From Flaccisagitta enflata (lineage: Eukaryota > Chaetognatha > Sagittoidea > Aphragmophora), in assembly GCA_965153355.1 (NCBI GenBank), contig OZ231127.1, positions 57,722,001 through 57,786,000 of the forward strand: DNA of 64,000 bases, written 5' to 3'. This document shows positions 41,745 through 52,757 of this stretch, piece by piece; position 1 is the stretch's first letter, and each line of letters begins with the position of its first letter. The position numbers and the translations under genes are program-made. Under the pieces are notes generated by a model that did no database searches, was not told the DNA's origin, and saw only the letters and a list, made by a program, of their open reading frames with translations.

Positions 41745-42964
41745 ATGACCTATGCTCAGTAAGTTTGGAAGCTTGAGGCTGGAATTTGAGCCTTGAATCT
41801 GGGATTTGAGCCTCAAAGCTAGGATTTGAGCCTCAAGGTTGGGTTTTGAGCTTTGAGGCTGGGATTTGAGTCTCAAGGCTGGGATTTGAGTCTCAAGACT
41901 GGGATTTGAGTCCTAACCATGGCAAAAAAAAAAACCGTACATGGCGGTTTCTGATGCCTTTGACCGGCTTAGCCTCGATGAAAATACAAAAAATCAGTGA
42001 CCGTTTGAAAGATCTTCGAAAGTTCTTCAAATCTAGACCAAGCAGAAAGTTATAGCTCAATTTGTTTAGAAATGGCAACAGTTTGAAGTGAGCATCCCCA
42101 TAATCTGTCAATTGAAGGTATTCAGTACTTTTAGTTCTGTCTTTAAAAGCATAAAAAAAATATCTGACAAATGGAAACTAAGAAAAAATTAAGGGAAATT
42201 GAAAATATAACTCATTATCTACAAAATGGCGCAAAGCAGACCTTTTTAAGTCAATCTGTTTAGAAATGGTAATCAAATAAAGACTTTTAGTCCATGAAAT
42301 CAAGTTAGTAAAAAACGCCATATCTGGCAGATTTCAATTTGACACTTTTTTTTCAAATTAACATAACTTTTAAAGTTTTCAAGTTAAAATTTCGTTCGAC
42401 GACTCAGATGAAAGATTTTTTGAAGCTCTTTAGAATGGTCATAAATCTTATGTACTTTTTTCAAAAGCAGCACCAAGTTATGGTAGAAATAAGCAATGTA
42501 CGATTTTTTTTTGGGCCATGGTTAAGGCTGGGATTTGAGCTTCAGGGCTGGGATTAGAGCCTCAAGGCTGGGATTTGAGCTTCAAGGCTGGGATTTGAGC
42601 CTTGAGGTTGGAGTATGAGCCTTGGAGGCTGGAATCTGAGCCCTCAAGGCTGAAATTTTTGAGCCTAAGGCTGGAATTTGAGCCTCGAGGCCAGGCTTTG
42701 AGCCCGAGTTTGGTATTTGAGCTGAGGCTGAACTTGAGCCTCGAGGGCTGGAATTTGAGCCTGAGGCTGGGATATGTGCTTTGAGGCTGGAAGTTGAGCC
42801 CTCGGGCTGGGATTTGAGCCTCATGCTGGTATTTGAGCCTCAAGGCTGTCGGTTGGAACCTCAGAAAGGGGGGGGGGATGGACGGAGGAGAAGGAGGAGA
42901 AGAAGGAAAAATTTGTCCTATGTGTGAAAGCATAGGTCATCGGCCCCTTCGGGGCCGCTGCCCA
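41745..42964 (+). repeat. Type B minisatellite element B7, split by a MITE
   Basis: An array of 20-bp units (AGGCTGGGATTTGAGCCTCA) runs from ~41765 to 41913 and again from 42525 to ~42860, interrupted by the TA-flanked MITE. The right end is GCATAGGTCATCGGCCCC, TTCGGGGCCGCTGCCC. The left end is truncated at GATGACCTATGC. Confidence 0.92.
41916..42522 (+). mobile_element. 607-bp TA-flanked MITE, copy 2 (inserted in B7)
   Basis: Same inverted ends as copy 1, with TA at 41914-41915 and 42523-42524. The minisatellite repeats resume on both sides, so the insertion boundary is exact. Confidence 0.93.
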
Positions 42965-43061
42965 TGAGGAGAAGATTCTATTAATTTTTTGCACTTATTA
43001 ATGTGTCTAGCGAAGGTTGATTTCCATATCTGGAGCATCTGTTTAATAGGGTGGATCTGTA

Positions 43062-43369
43062 CAGTACGATGGGAGCAATGACGACCTAGACTGGAGGATA
43101 GATTTTAAGTATCCTAATTTTATTTGTATCATAAAATTTTTGAGATCTAGGCTAATTAAAGATTGCTCTATTGAGTGAAAATATTTGCGTCTCTCAAACT
43201 TCGACTTGCGACTTAACCTCACCAAGTTGAAGTTTACGAGATGCAAATGCATTCACTCAATAAAGCAACCTTGAATTAACCTAGATCTTAAGTATTTCAT
43301 GATACAAATAAAATCAAGATACCTAAAATCTATCCTCCAGTCTAGGTCGTTATTGCTCCCATCATACTG
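43062..43369. mobile_element. 308-bp TA-flanked foldback
   Basis: Arms CAGTACGATGGGAGCAATGA and its complement run ~150 bp to a central loop near 43210 and are flanked by TA on both sides. Confidence 0.87.
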
Positions 43370-43862
43370 TAGCATGTTGTGGAAATTTAGATTCCGAAAA
43401 AAATGAAAGTCTCCTTTGGGCAATGAGGACAAAGAACGCAAAAAAATGAAAATGTACAACTATTACAGTTGCCACCTGCCAGTTGGACGAACAGAACTGG
43501 GTGAAGAGATGTGCAGCATGCGACTTAAAAATAACTAGATTGCTAGCAGACAAAAAATTGCGAAATGAGGTCTCAGCATGTTGGGTCAATCAAATGGAAA
43601 AATGTACCTTTTATGGCCCCAGAGGAAGGATGCAGGGAGTAACGAATTTGATTTGAAATATATTTTATAATTGAAAATAATATTTATAATAATAAATCTA
43701 ATTATATCTCCGTTTCAAAAGATTGAGGCTCGAATGAATGGGGAGTGAATGTGAGGGGTGAGGGGTGAGGGGTGAGTGAATCAACCCATCTCTAAGAAAT
43801 ACATTTTTCAAAATCGGATTTTTCGTGGCGAGATTAAGTGCACTTTTTGAGTGTTTGTTTAA
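43370..43862. other. Upstream region of the 44026 gene
   Basis: Contains a decayed type A hairpin end near 43520 (GCATGCGACTTAAAAA) and a GTGAGGGGTGAGG repeat at 43750-43780. Any enhancer function is unknown. Confidence 0.4.
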
Positions 43863-43922
43863 CCAATGAGGACTGTTCATTTCGACCAATGAGGTCTCGT
43901 TATTCAGAAATATTTGACCAAT
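43863..43922 (+). promoter_or_regulatory. Three CCAAT boxes upstream of the 44026 gene
   Basis: CCAATGAG occurs three times, at 43863, 43886 and 43918, in the same orientation, 47 to 106 bases before the TATA box. This arrangement is typical of an NF-Y-type proximal promoter. Binding is inferred. Confidence 0.65.
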
Positions 43923-43968
43923 GAGAACGTTTTCACTTAAAATAACCACGTTCAATCCACTTTGGGGG

Positions 43969-43976
43969 TATAAAAG
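43969..43976 (+). promoter_or_regulatory. TATA box of the 44026 gene
   Basis: TATAAAAG follows a G-run. An initiator-like tttcactcgg lies about 28 bases downstream (43997-44006), the expected TATA-to-start spacing. That predicts a 5' UTR of only ~25 nt before the ATG at 44026. Confidence 0.75.
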
Positions 43977-44025
43977 AAAAGAGGATGTACGATGCTTTCA
44001 CTCGGTGTTCAATTTTCTTACAAAA

Positions 44026-44598
44026 ATGTTGTTCCCACGCTATTTCATCATCATCATCTCCATCTCCTTGGTCGGCACGCAACGCGTCCCCCCACCAAAC
44101 ATTCTCGATCAGAATGGTTTAGACCCTAATGCCTTTCTGATCGAAGAACTCACAACCACAAGCACAAGTGCACCAAGCACAGCAACCACAGCATCCAACA
44201 CAACCACCACCGCATCAACCACCATAACCACAACCATGACCACCACCACAAAGACCAAGGGGAGAAAGAACAACAGCACCGAGTTCATCTCTCGCGTCGC
44301 CAAGGCCATCAAGAAGGAAATCGAAGTGGAATGGACGGACGGTCAGATCGGTGGCCTTGCTTCCGGCGTCGTCTCCTTGGCCGCCTTTCTCATGTGGCTG
44401 ACATATAACATCGTCAGTTATGTGAGAAACAATGAAGATTGGAGTTTCCGGGATCTCGCCGGTCACATCTTCGGCCTTGTGGTTGAGCACGTGACCCGAA
44501 TTCGGCCACGTGACAACCACGCCAATCAAGGCCGTCTGGACCGCGCTATCCACGACAACGACGCCAACGAAGCCCGCGTCCGTCACACTGAAGTCTGA
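44026..44598 (+). CDS. Thr-rich single-pass membrane protein, intronless, 190 aa
   Basis: I do not recognise a family. Residues 1-18 (MLFPRYFIIIISISLVGT) form a signal peptide. Residues 43-78 are almost pure Thr/Ser/Ala (mucin-like, likely O-glycosylated). An NNST sequon lies at 82-85. A basic amphipathic stretch (90-101) leads into a membrane segment at about 109-133 (GGLASGVVSLAAFLMWLTYN). A ~57-residue charged cytoplasmic tail ends HTEV, which fits a class I PDZ ligand (T-x-V). The start codon is the first ATG after a TATA box and three CCAAT boxes, and AATAAA follows at 44830. The gene is on the strand opposite the M13 gene and inside its largest intron. The architecture resembles the 46801 gene 2.2 kb downstream, but there is no clear sequence identity. 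Confidence 0.8.
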   Translation: MLFPRYFIIIISISLVGTQRVPPPNILDQNGLDPNAFLIEELTTTSTSAPSTATTASNTTTTASTTITTTMTTTTKTKGRKNNSTEFISRVAKAIKKEIEVEWTDGQIGGLASGVVSLAAFLMWLTYNIVSYVRNNEDWSFRDLAGHIFGLVVEHVTRIRPRDNHANQGRLDRAIHDNDANEARVRHTEV

Positions 44599-44829
44599 CG
44601 GCGCGAAGAAGAAGAGGTGACTCCTCTCTAAACAGTCCTCACCCCAAGAGTTTTTTTAAAAACTGTCTCCACACCTAACCCACACGTGACTCGTGGGTGG
44701 GGTGTGGTTTCAATAATCTAAAAAGAATATCGGCTATAAGAGTATTATAGGGACCTAATAGGTCCAAATAGGTTGGTATATGTACGCGACTTTGTGTCTT
44801 TAAGTCCGTGCACAATTGTTCACGCGCCA

Positions 44830-44835
44830 AATAAA
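44830..44835 (+). terminator. Poly(A) signal of the 44026 gene
   Basis: AATAAA occurs 232 bases after the stop codon and is followed by an A-rich stretch. It is the first canonical hexamer in the 3' flank. Confidence 0.6.
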
Positions 44836-45181
44836 TTTAAAAAAAAACAGTCCTTGAAACAGATAAGAGATTCTTGGCGCTGTTTTATCGAGCCGCCGAA
44901 AACTCAAGGGCCATAAACATAAGAGAGGGAGAAAGAGAAACACGTTGACAGCCATCGTGACGAACGAAAAATTTTCAAAAAGAGGGAGGGAAAGAGGGAA
45001 GGATGGGGCGAAGGGCGAAATTAAAAGCCGGAAAGTTAGGACGAAGACATCGAAGAGGGAGAAGAAGAGCGAAAAAAAGCAACTAATTAGAGCGAGACAG
45101 AGCGAAAAAGAACGAGAAAGAGCGAGAAAGAGCGAGAAAGAGCGAGAAAGAGTGAGACAGAGCGAGAAAGAGTGAGACAGA

Positions 45182-45183
<2 letters not shown>

Positions 45184-45254
<71 letters not shown>
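45184..45254 (+). repeat. (GA)n microsatellite
   Basis: GA run preceded by GCGAGAAAGA repeats. Confidence 0.96.
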
Positions 45255-45256
<2 letters not shown>

Positions 45257-45575
45257 ACTTTTGAATCGGCGTAAATGAACTCTCGGAAGCAAAGTGTTTT
45301 GAACTCTGGTACATTGAAATTTAGAGACAAAGAGAGAGACATATAGAAAAAAAGAGAAAAAGAGAGAGACGAACAAAACATAGAGAGACAAAGATATTTA
45401 TATATGTGTTAAAGGAAAATTGAAAAACAAATGGAGGGAGAGACCTTATCTCAACTTTGCCGGTCTTTCGCGTGACTAAAATTGAGAGGAAAAGGTAATA
45501 ACATAAGAATAGAGAGTCGGCTTAGAAACTAATGTCTCTCTCTTTTCATCCAAAAACTGTTTGCACTTACGTATC

Positions 45576-45776
45576 AACAAGGCAGACACTCAACTACCTA
45601 AGTCGAGTGCGGGTGGGCAGGGGCAGTGTTTGGAGTCACTAAACCATCTTGGTAGGACTAATAATATCAAAGATATATGAAATTTTAAAAAAATTGGGTG
45701 TGATTAATCAACCAACGACCGACCGACCGACCAACGGACAAAGCGGGTTGTAGAGTCGCGTGCATTTGACTAAAAA
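45576..45776 (-). repeat. Type A element A14
   Basis: AACAAGGCAGACAC, GTGCGGGTGGGCAGGGGCAG, a GACCGACC array, AAAGCGGGTTGTAGAGTCGC and TTGACTAAAAA. The hairpin is decayed. Confidence 0.85.
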
Positions 45777-46604
45777 TCTGATAAGACAATTTTATCGCTC
45801 CTCATTATGAAGAGGAAACGCTTTTAGGAGCAAACTGGTTTTTCACAAAAATGACTTGATCTACATATAGCGGTTTTACTATTACTAATACTAATACTGA
45901 TTAATGTAAAATTTTTTTGTGTATTATCACTAAAGACCCTTTTGAATATTCTTTTTACAAATTCATGCGCATTATTCCATTCATGATCACTAATATTCAG
46001 AAATTTTTTTACCAAATAAAAATGATTACTTTTTTTTTTCAAATAATATCACTGTAGGCTATAGTTTCTATTAATGTTTAAGCTACCTAACGCAGCCCTG
46101 CATTCGATCTGTGAACCTACTTTACGTAGTAATATTTTACCGGACATATGGAGAACCTACGGGTTTTCGCTAACATAGGTCCCGACTATATCCAGTAATA
46201 TATGTACTATGCAAATGATTACAGAAAGAATGCAGAAATGCGAACTCATGAGTTGATAATCTCAAAATTAAAATTAGTGCGAACATGCCATGCCACCCAG
46301 TATTCATGTTTTCATCGACTAACAAAATTGTTTAGACAATAATGAGTCACGTGCCCACTTCCCAGCCCCATCCCCCCCTTACCCTCCCCCCCACTCCCTA
46401 TCCCAGACGATATGATTCACGAGTTGAGTTTTATCAGGAAGCCCTTTTCCCCACGCGACTGTAAGCAGGAAATATCGGTCTGTCAGTCTGTCTACTTGTC
46501 TTGCTAGTTTTTTTCACATGTATATATTTGCATGTATTTCTAACTATCTATCTGTATGTCTGTCACAACCTGTATGTCACGCTGTCACATACATGTATAG
46601 TATG
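45777..46604. other. Unique DNA upstream of the 46801 gene
   Basis: No exon or repeat recognised. The 72-codon minus frame at 45824-46042 has no identified homologue. Confidence 0.4.
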
Positions 46605-46610
46605 TATAAA
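46605..46610 (+). promoter_or_regulatory. Possible TATA box of the 46801 gene
   Basis: TATAAA lies 191 bases before the ATG in an otherwise featureless upstream region. No CCAAT cluster accompanies it. Confidence 0.3.
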
Positions 46611-46800
46611 TGTGACCATTTACAATCCATCCCTACATCATATGTCTGCCCACCACTTTTTACACATACTGTCACCCGGGGTGACTCATTTTGAATTTGA
46701 AACAACACCACTCGAATGTGAGAACTCAGCATCTGTTAGGGAAATATTCTATTCAAAACTCAAACGTATCCCCTCTTGATCATTCCATGAAAATTTAATC

Positions 46801-47461
46801 ATGGAATTTCTCAAAGCTCTCTCGTTTTTTCTCTTTATTTTGAGTGTGGCATCAGCACAGTATATTGACTGTGACAATTTGCCCCAATTGTGTGAAACTG
46901 AAGAGCCTGAGACGCAACCGCCAATTCCACCGGAAACAAGACCACCAAAGACTGAAGCGACACCAACGGACAGTCTTAAAAGCTCAACTATGGGAAACAA
47001 AATGACATCGACAACGACAAAACAACAACCTCACGAATCAACGACAACGAAAACAACAGAAAACAGAGAAACAACAATGAAAGAAAGAGAAACAACCATT
47101 AAAGAAACAGAAACAACCAAAAACAACATCAAAAAAACAACGACGCAACAACCTGTTTTCAGTACAGAAGCCAAATCGACCCAGGGGACAAACGAAATCA
47201 CAACGGAAAAAGGAGTGAATGAAACATTTTCAACCGAGACAACAAAAAAAACAACAGAAGAAACAAGCACAAAACAACCGGCAAAGGCGAATGATAAAGC
47301 GGACTTTTTTATAAAGGAACTGCTTCAACTTAACGCCGTCCCAAACCTATTGATCGCCATCCTCTTCTTCTCCTCTATCTCTACGATATTGATTTTCTAC
47401 CTCCTTTTTAAAAAAGTCCTGAAAAAGAGAAATCCACCTACATCTTCGTCTTCCGCGAGAG
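46801..47461 (+). CDS. Thr-rich receptor-like membrane protein, exon 1 (ectodomain and TM)
   Basis: The exon encodes 220 codons plus one base before gtaaac. Residues 1-20 are a signal peptide (core ALSFFLFILSVASA). A short Cys-containing segment (YIDCDNLPQLC) follows. Residues 36-165 are Thr/Lys/Glu-rich with TTK/ETT/TTE repeats, a mucin-like stalk, with a NET sequon at 140-142. The membrane segment is about 180-203 (VPNLLIAILFFSSISTILIF), followed by a basic stop-transfer KKVLKKR. It splices in frame to 49198: the split codon GG/T gives Gly 221. If the donor is unused, the frame runs to a stop at 47688, a possible intron-retention product. No homologue is recognised. Confidence 0.8.
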
Positions 47462-47791
47462 GTAAACTTATTCAATCAAAACCGTTGTTCTTTTTTTATT
47501 CATTTCCATTCACATTCGCCCTCTACCAAAATTTTATTAAAACAAAATTTTGGCAAACATATAGAGAAAAGGCTTTAAACTCATTCAATTACACGATGTA
47601 TAAAACATTAAATTACCATAACTTATGGTCGGTCAGTCGGTCTGTCGGTCGGTCAATTGGTCGGTGGGTCGGTCTGTTCGTCAGTTAGCTGGTATATAAG
47701 CTGGTCTATAAGCTGGTCTATAAGCCTGGTTGTGATTAAGTAGGTGAGTTTTTCTTTCACTCTATTTTGATTACATCTTCATTCTATCTCC

Positions 47792-47966
47792 TTTTTAATC
47801 GCGGACTAGCGACTCTATAAGAGGCTTAGTTCGTCCGTCTGTTGGTTGGTTGGTTGGTCGGTTGATTGGTCGGTGCGTCACGCTCGAGTTGAAAAGTGGG
47901 AAAACACGCATTTCCGCCCCTGCCCACCCGTCCGCGACTGGTATTGGCCGTTTATGCGGCCTTGTT
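47792..47966 (+). repeat. Type A element A15 (intron of the 46801 gene)
   Basis: TTTTTAATCGCGGACTAGCG, CTATAAGAGGCTTAGTTCG, a GTTGGTTGG array, CGTCCGCGACTGGTATTGGC and GCGGCCTTGTT. Confidence 0.88.
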
Positions 47967-48100
47967 AGGTGCGACAAAGCACCTCTATAACTGGCTCTGT
48001 CCGTCGGTTGGTTGGTTGGTTGGTTGGTGTTTTGGTCAATTTGTGACACATTTATTCGACGATCAAAATGTCGCCCCATATTGGGCTACTTGGCCTTGTT
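47967..48100 (+). repeat. Type C element C2, directly abutting A15
   Basis: AGGTGC-gacaaa-GCACCT hairpin, AACTGGCTCTGTCCGTCGG, a GTTGGTTGG array and TACTTGGCCTTGTT. Its expected 5' T-run is replaced by the TT that ends A15. Confidence 0.9.
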
Positions 48101-48783
48101 CAATTCACCTCAATTCACCTCATTTCACCTTTAGTTCACATCAACATCATTAGTTAGGCGCCACTCCCGAAGGAGAACGCCGCACAAAGATTCAACCCAA
48201 TGGAAATCACTCAGGATATCCTACTTTACTTTGTTGACCTAGTCGTCGCGAGGGCAAAGCGAAGCAAGATACTATGAGTATTTCCTGGGACTTTACGTAG
48301 TGTCATTCTTGGGTAATTTTTGGTTCTCGAAACTTTTTTGTATCTAAAACCATCTTTGGCACAGGTCAATTTGTCTGACATATATAGTTAATTTTCTCAT
48401 TGTGTTTATATTTATTTCATATAAAACGTTATTGTTAAAGGCCATTAAACAATTTTTAATAACTGTATCTCATTAACCATTTGTTTTTTAACAAACATAT
48501 TTTTAAAATAGAGCTCATAATCCAAAACGAATGATTTTCATAGAAATTTAATCATATTATGCAAAGCAGGGAGAATGAAAAATAGCCTCGATGTGAAGTC
48601 AAAAAAAAGAGCAAAAAAAAGAAGGAAAATTCACCAAAAATTGAGAAAAAGAAAGAAAAATTTTGGCTCAAACCACTTCAAACCTCGTTTAGGTTCGATA
48701 TCAAATCCATTTTCAGTACTTATAGCAATCTGTTTAGCTCCAAAATCTCTTATCAAAAAAATTTTTGACAAAATTAAGAACGA
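48101..48783. other. Intron DNA of the 46801-49796 gene
   Basis: Unique sequence. No further exon recognised. Confidence 0.45.
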
Positions 48784-49119
<336 letters not shown>

Positions 49120-49197
49120 GACAGATACAGAGACATAGAGAAACAGAAAGATAGAAGGACAGAAAGACGATGCTTCAATGTATATCTTGATATTAAG

Positions 49198-49796
49198 GTA
49201 ATGACGAGGAGATGTCCAATCTTGGAAGGAGTCATTTGCGCGTCTCCAAACGTTTTCCATACGGGAGCTCTTCGACGCCTTCGCCAGTCACGCGCGGAAG
49301 ATCTTCAACTTCAACATTCTCTGTCCGACCAAGAGATGGCCGTACCAACGATGAGAAAAAAAGGGAAATCTCAGGACCGGTATTGAATCAATCCCTACCG
49401 ATCCAGGACGAACAGAGTGGTGATTCAGGTGCCTTAAGTCTACCCCTCACTGATGATGAAGTGTCTAGGAAACCACTGCCATCAATCCCCACTGGCAAAA
49501 GGGGTAAGCGTAAGGCTCCAACCCCCCCCTCGGCCATGTCATTGTCTTCCATTAGCGAGGTTGCCTTACCCAACCCCCCCTATGCGTTCAGGAATAGCTC
49601 TTTTCGCTTGTCATCAAATGCATTGAACGACGAATCGGTTTATCTGGAACCAGATTTGCCAAAACCATTCCAATTGACACATAGTCAACCTCAAGATAGC
49701 GTCTATCGCCATGGAAACATGACATCATCTCTACAGTCCGGTGGTAATGACATGTCTCCTCGCACCTACCCTGAGACAGTCACTACGCATATGTGA
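49198..49796 (+). CDS. Receptor-like membrane protein, exon 2 (cytoplasmic tail)
   Basis: The exon is 599 nt: two bases plus 199 codons including the TGA stop. The acceptor is tgatattaag, in phase with exon 1, giving a 419-aa protein. The tail is Ser/Pro-rich and intrinsically disordered in character. It contains RKPLPSIP (311-318) and RKAPTPP (325-331), both class I SH3-ligand-like, and NPPY (346-349), an NPxY-type PTB/endocytic motif. ESVYLEPDLP with Tyr369 and DSVYRHG with Tyr390 are candidate phosphotyrosine sites. These motifs suggest a signalling adaptor-binding tail; the function is inferred. A (GA)n array of ~335 bp ends about 80 nt before the acceptor. Confidence 0.8.
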
Positions 49797-50181
49797 AGCT
49801 TTAAGCGACTCTAACACCAGCTATCTGTCTATCTGTATGTATATGTGTCTGGCTATTTGCATGTCACTATTTGAGCGTATATTTCATTCCCTGCCCAAAA
49901 TCATATCTCTAAATATCCATGATCTTTTTTTCGTGGCGATAGACGTTATTACTGTCAAATATCGTCATTGCTTTAACATTGAGAATCAAATGAAGGTAAA
50001 TCATAATGAACTTTGTGTTCTTTATTTCAATTTTTTTCACGTGCTATAGAAAATTAGGTCAGTGAGAGAGTAAGAATCACACAAACGTCAGATAATTTAG
50101 TCAGTTTCAAAGTTCATTATTCAGCGAGATTTCTTTGAAGACGATTTTCTTCCTGAGACAGACAAAGAGAGCGACATAAAG

Positions 50182-50187
50182 AATAAA
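50182..50187 (+). terminator. Poly(A) signal of the 46801-49796 gene
   Basis: AATAAA within gaataaataaac lies 386 bases after the stop codon. It is a reasonable 3' end, but no downstream GT-rich element was examined in detail. Confidence 0.45.
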
Positions 50188-50205
50188 TAAACAATTTAAT
50201 ATCAT

Positions 50206-51044
50206 TGTTTCTATCTCTGCCTCAACACCAAACAGGTTCACATTCGCTGCCTAGATGTAAGATTTTTCTACAATAACTATGTACATCATACCAGGTATGT
50301 TTATTTGGTCACCTCGTATTTGACACTACAAAATACCCTACAGGGCTCAAAAGACCCATGTATCAAAACTTTGGTTCCTTTTTTTGGCAAAGTTTTTTTA
50401 TGTAATTTAGTGTTGCTTGAAAGGGATATGTAAAATAAGAGAATGAAGTTTTTTAAAGAGATCTTCGATCTTCTTATCAAAACCTAAAATGACTATTCCT
50501 TCTCGCGACATTCTTATCTCAAGTGCTTCCCACTTGAGTCTTTCTTTCTCGAGCGATCGAAACTTAAATCACTATCCAAATCTTAAATGACATAAATTTC
50601 TTTGACCAAATTGCCCAATCGAACAGTCTCCCACTCGAGTCTCTTTCTCCCACAAGCCACTTCCCACTTCCCACTTCCCACTCCCCCCCAATCCCACTGT
50701 CCTTCTACCCACCCAGTCTCCCTATAACCAACCCTCCCACTAAATGACACTACTATCTACACTACACAAGCCTAGCAAGAAATCTCCTTATCAGTAGCAA
50801 GATCTTATCAATTTTGACCAACACTTCAAAACTCATTCTAAGCGACACCTCTTTTACTACTAGAATGACTAAAAATGACTTAAAGAAATAAAATTGATAA
50901 AAAAAGTAAAGTGTGACAGACCAACCGACAGACCGACAGACCGACCAACGGACAAAGCGGGTTGTAGAGTCGTGTGCACGCGACTAAAAATGGTCTGAAA
51001 CTGAATGGCAACTTTCATCTGGAAACAAGGCCGTATACACAGTA
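50206..51044. other. Unique DNA with a type A fragment
   Basis: A16 lies at about 50895-50990 (GACCGACC array, GTTGTAGAGTCGTGTGCACG, CGACTAAAAA, hairpin with one G-U pair). The rest shows no recognised feature. Confidence 0.5.
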
Positions 51045-51652
51045 GCTTGTACCTAAATGACTAAAAGCAATAAAATCAGAATTCTACAAGTAGTTCTTGT
51101 TGTGGGGCTGTCTTGGGCTTCTAATGGCATCATTTTGGTCTAAAGAATTTGCATCTTGCTGTCAGCTTGAATTTTCCTTCTATGGGAAACCAAAATTTCA
51201 AAGTAAATTATTTTGACTGCAGATTTGAAATCTGCAGAAAAACTGTTAATTGAAAGTGCTTTCCTTTTTTTCAATATTCCTTCGGGATCATAGTCAAAAT
51301 TCATCTTAAAGATATGAAAAAAGGTAAGTTCGGCGATTTTACATATAAATAAAAGAAAAAGGTAAGTTTTGCAAACTTTGACACTTATTTTGAGCACCTT
51401 GTAGTTGGAATATTGAAAAAGGAAAGCACTTTCACTCAATAGTTTTTCTGCAGATTTCAAATCTGCAGTCAAAACAGAGATTCCAGCCATTTGAAATTTT
51501 TGGTTTCCATAGGCTGAAGGAAAAAAAGGCATGACAGCAAGATGCAATTTTTTCAGACCAAAAGTGATGTCATTGGAAGCCCAAGACAACCCCACAATAA
51601 GAACTACTTGTGGAGTTCTGATTTTATTGTTTATTGTCATTTCAGTACAAGC
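51045..51652. mobile_element. 608-bp TA-flanked foldback
   Basis: Arms GCTTGTACCTAAATGAC and GTCATTTCAGTACAAGC are inverted. Complementarity continues through GTAGTTCTTGTTGTGGGGCT and CTGCAGATTTGAAATCTGCAG. TA on both sides. Confidence 0.87.
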
Positions 51653-51659
51653 TAATACA

Positions 51660-52118
51660 CAGTCAGTGGACAAAACAAAAAAGGTAGAGAGCTCATTACA
51701 GCCAGCTGTCATCTTACAAAGTTGGCAAAAATCCAACCTAAATAGAATAGAACGTGACTAGCATATTCATAATCCTGATGAAATTCTGAGAAGTTTGATA
51801 TGTCACACTTAACACTTTTTATAAGAAATAATCTTTTAACATTGTATTATAACTTTATTAAACATGGATAAAAAATTTTTATTTTCATATAAAAACATAT
51901 GTTGTGACATATCAAACTTATCAGAATTTTACCAGAATTATGAATTTGCAGGTCTCGTTCTATTTGGTAAAGGTTGGATTTTTGCCAACTTTGTAGCATG
52001 ACAGCCGGCTGTAATTTTTACAACCAGTTGTTGTTTATAACCTGCTGTTTGATAACAATAGGTTGGATCAAAGCCAACAGAGTGAGCTCTCTATCTATTT
52101 TGTTTTGTCCACTGACTG
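51660..52118. mobile_element. 459-bp foldback with a possible TACA duplication
   Basis: Ends CAGTCAGTGGACAAAACAAA and its complement. TACA occurs directly outside both ends (51656-51659, 52119-52122). It lies 8 bp from the preceding foldback. Confidence 0.82.
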
Positions 52119-52129
52119 TACACGGCAGC

Positions 52130-52268
52130 ATTAGTCGCGGATGGGCTGGGCAGAAGCGGAAAACCTCGAAAAGCGACTTAAGGATGGACGGACATACAGA
52201 CGGTCATACGGACCGACGGACCGACAAACCGAAAAGCGGCTTATAGAGTCGCGTGTCCGCGATTATAA
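52130..52268 (-). repeat. Type A element A17, 5' end decayed
   Basis: TAGTCGCGGATGGGCTGGGC, a GACGGAC array, GGCTTATAGAGTCGCGTGTC and CGCGATTATAAAAA. Confidence 0.75.
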
Positions 52269-52441
52269 AAAACGATCATGCTTTCTTTAAGAAAATGAAA
52301 GGTACATTTTTACTTTTCATTGGAATGCATATAAATCTGATATCTATCAATGGATATCAAATTCATATACACGTCCGTTCATCAGCGTTTTTTAACACAT
52401 GCCCTTTTTTCAGGCCCAATCGCATGCGACTTATTGTTTAC

Positions 52442-52704
52442 CATTATCGGTCGATGGAAATGTTTCTCGTCGAAAGTGGCCTTGGAATGCACCAATCTTT
52501 TGGCGTACCAAATGAAAGATTTCATCGATTTCTCGAGGATCGTTTCGTTGAGTTTCGCACCGGCGTCGATTTCATACACGAAGTTGCGAACGGCGTCGAT
52601 GAATTTCCGTTTAAATCCGTCAATTCTTGTATAGAATAGATCCACGTTTTTGTCCCAATCAGGCTGATCCAAAATGTAGCCGCGAGGGATAGCCGCGATG
52701 TCAA
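52442..52704 (-). CDS. M13-like metallopeptidase, exon 6 (N-terminal domain)
   Basis: This is the longest exon of the gene: two bases plus 87 codons, ending in phase 0 (ATA ATG|gtaaac) after the acceptor ttcccttgacag. It starts DIAAIPRGYILDQPDWDKNV, matching M13_N (L)P..(D)YYLD......, followed by an amphipathic helix and KSFIWYAKRLVHSKA, where the family has I..(F/L)E..LA. It contains a NET sequon. The following ~110 residues of a normal M13 protein should lie between here and 38983, a 13.4-kb interval of repeats and two opposite-strand genes. I did not find them. Confidence 0.75.
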
Positions 52705-52757
52705 CTGTCAAGGGAATATGACGCTTATCGCCATTCCTTCAGCAATGTATTCATTTC

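Noticed and set aside
51140-51736. 198-codon minus-strand frame
   Set aside because: It spans the foldback 51045-51652 and its start repeats in the neighbouring foldback, so it is repeat sequence.
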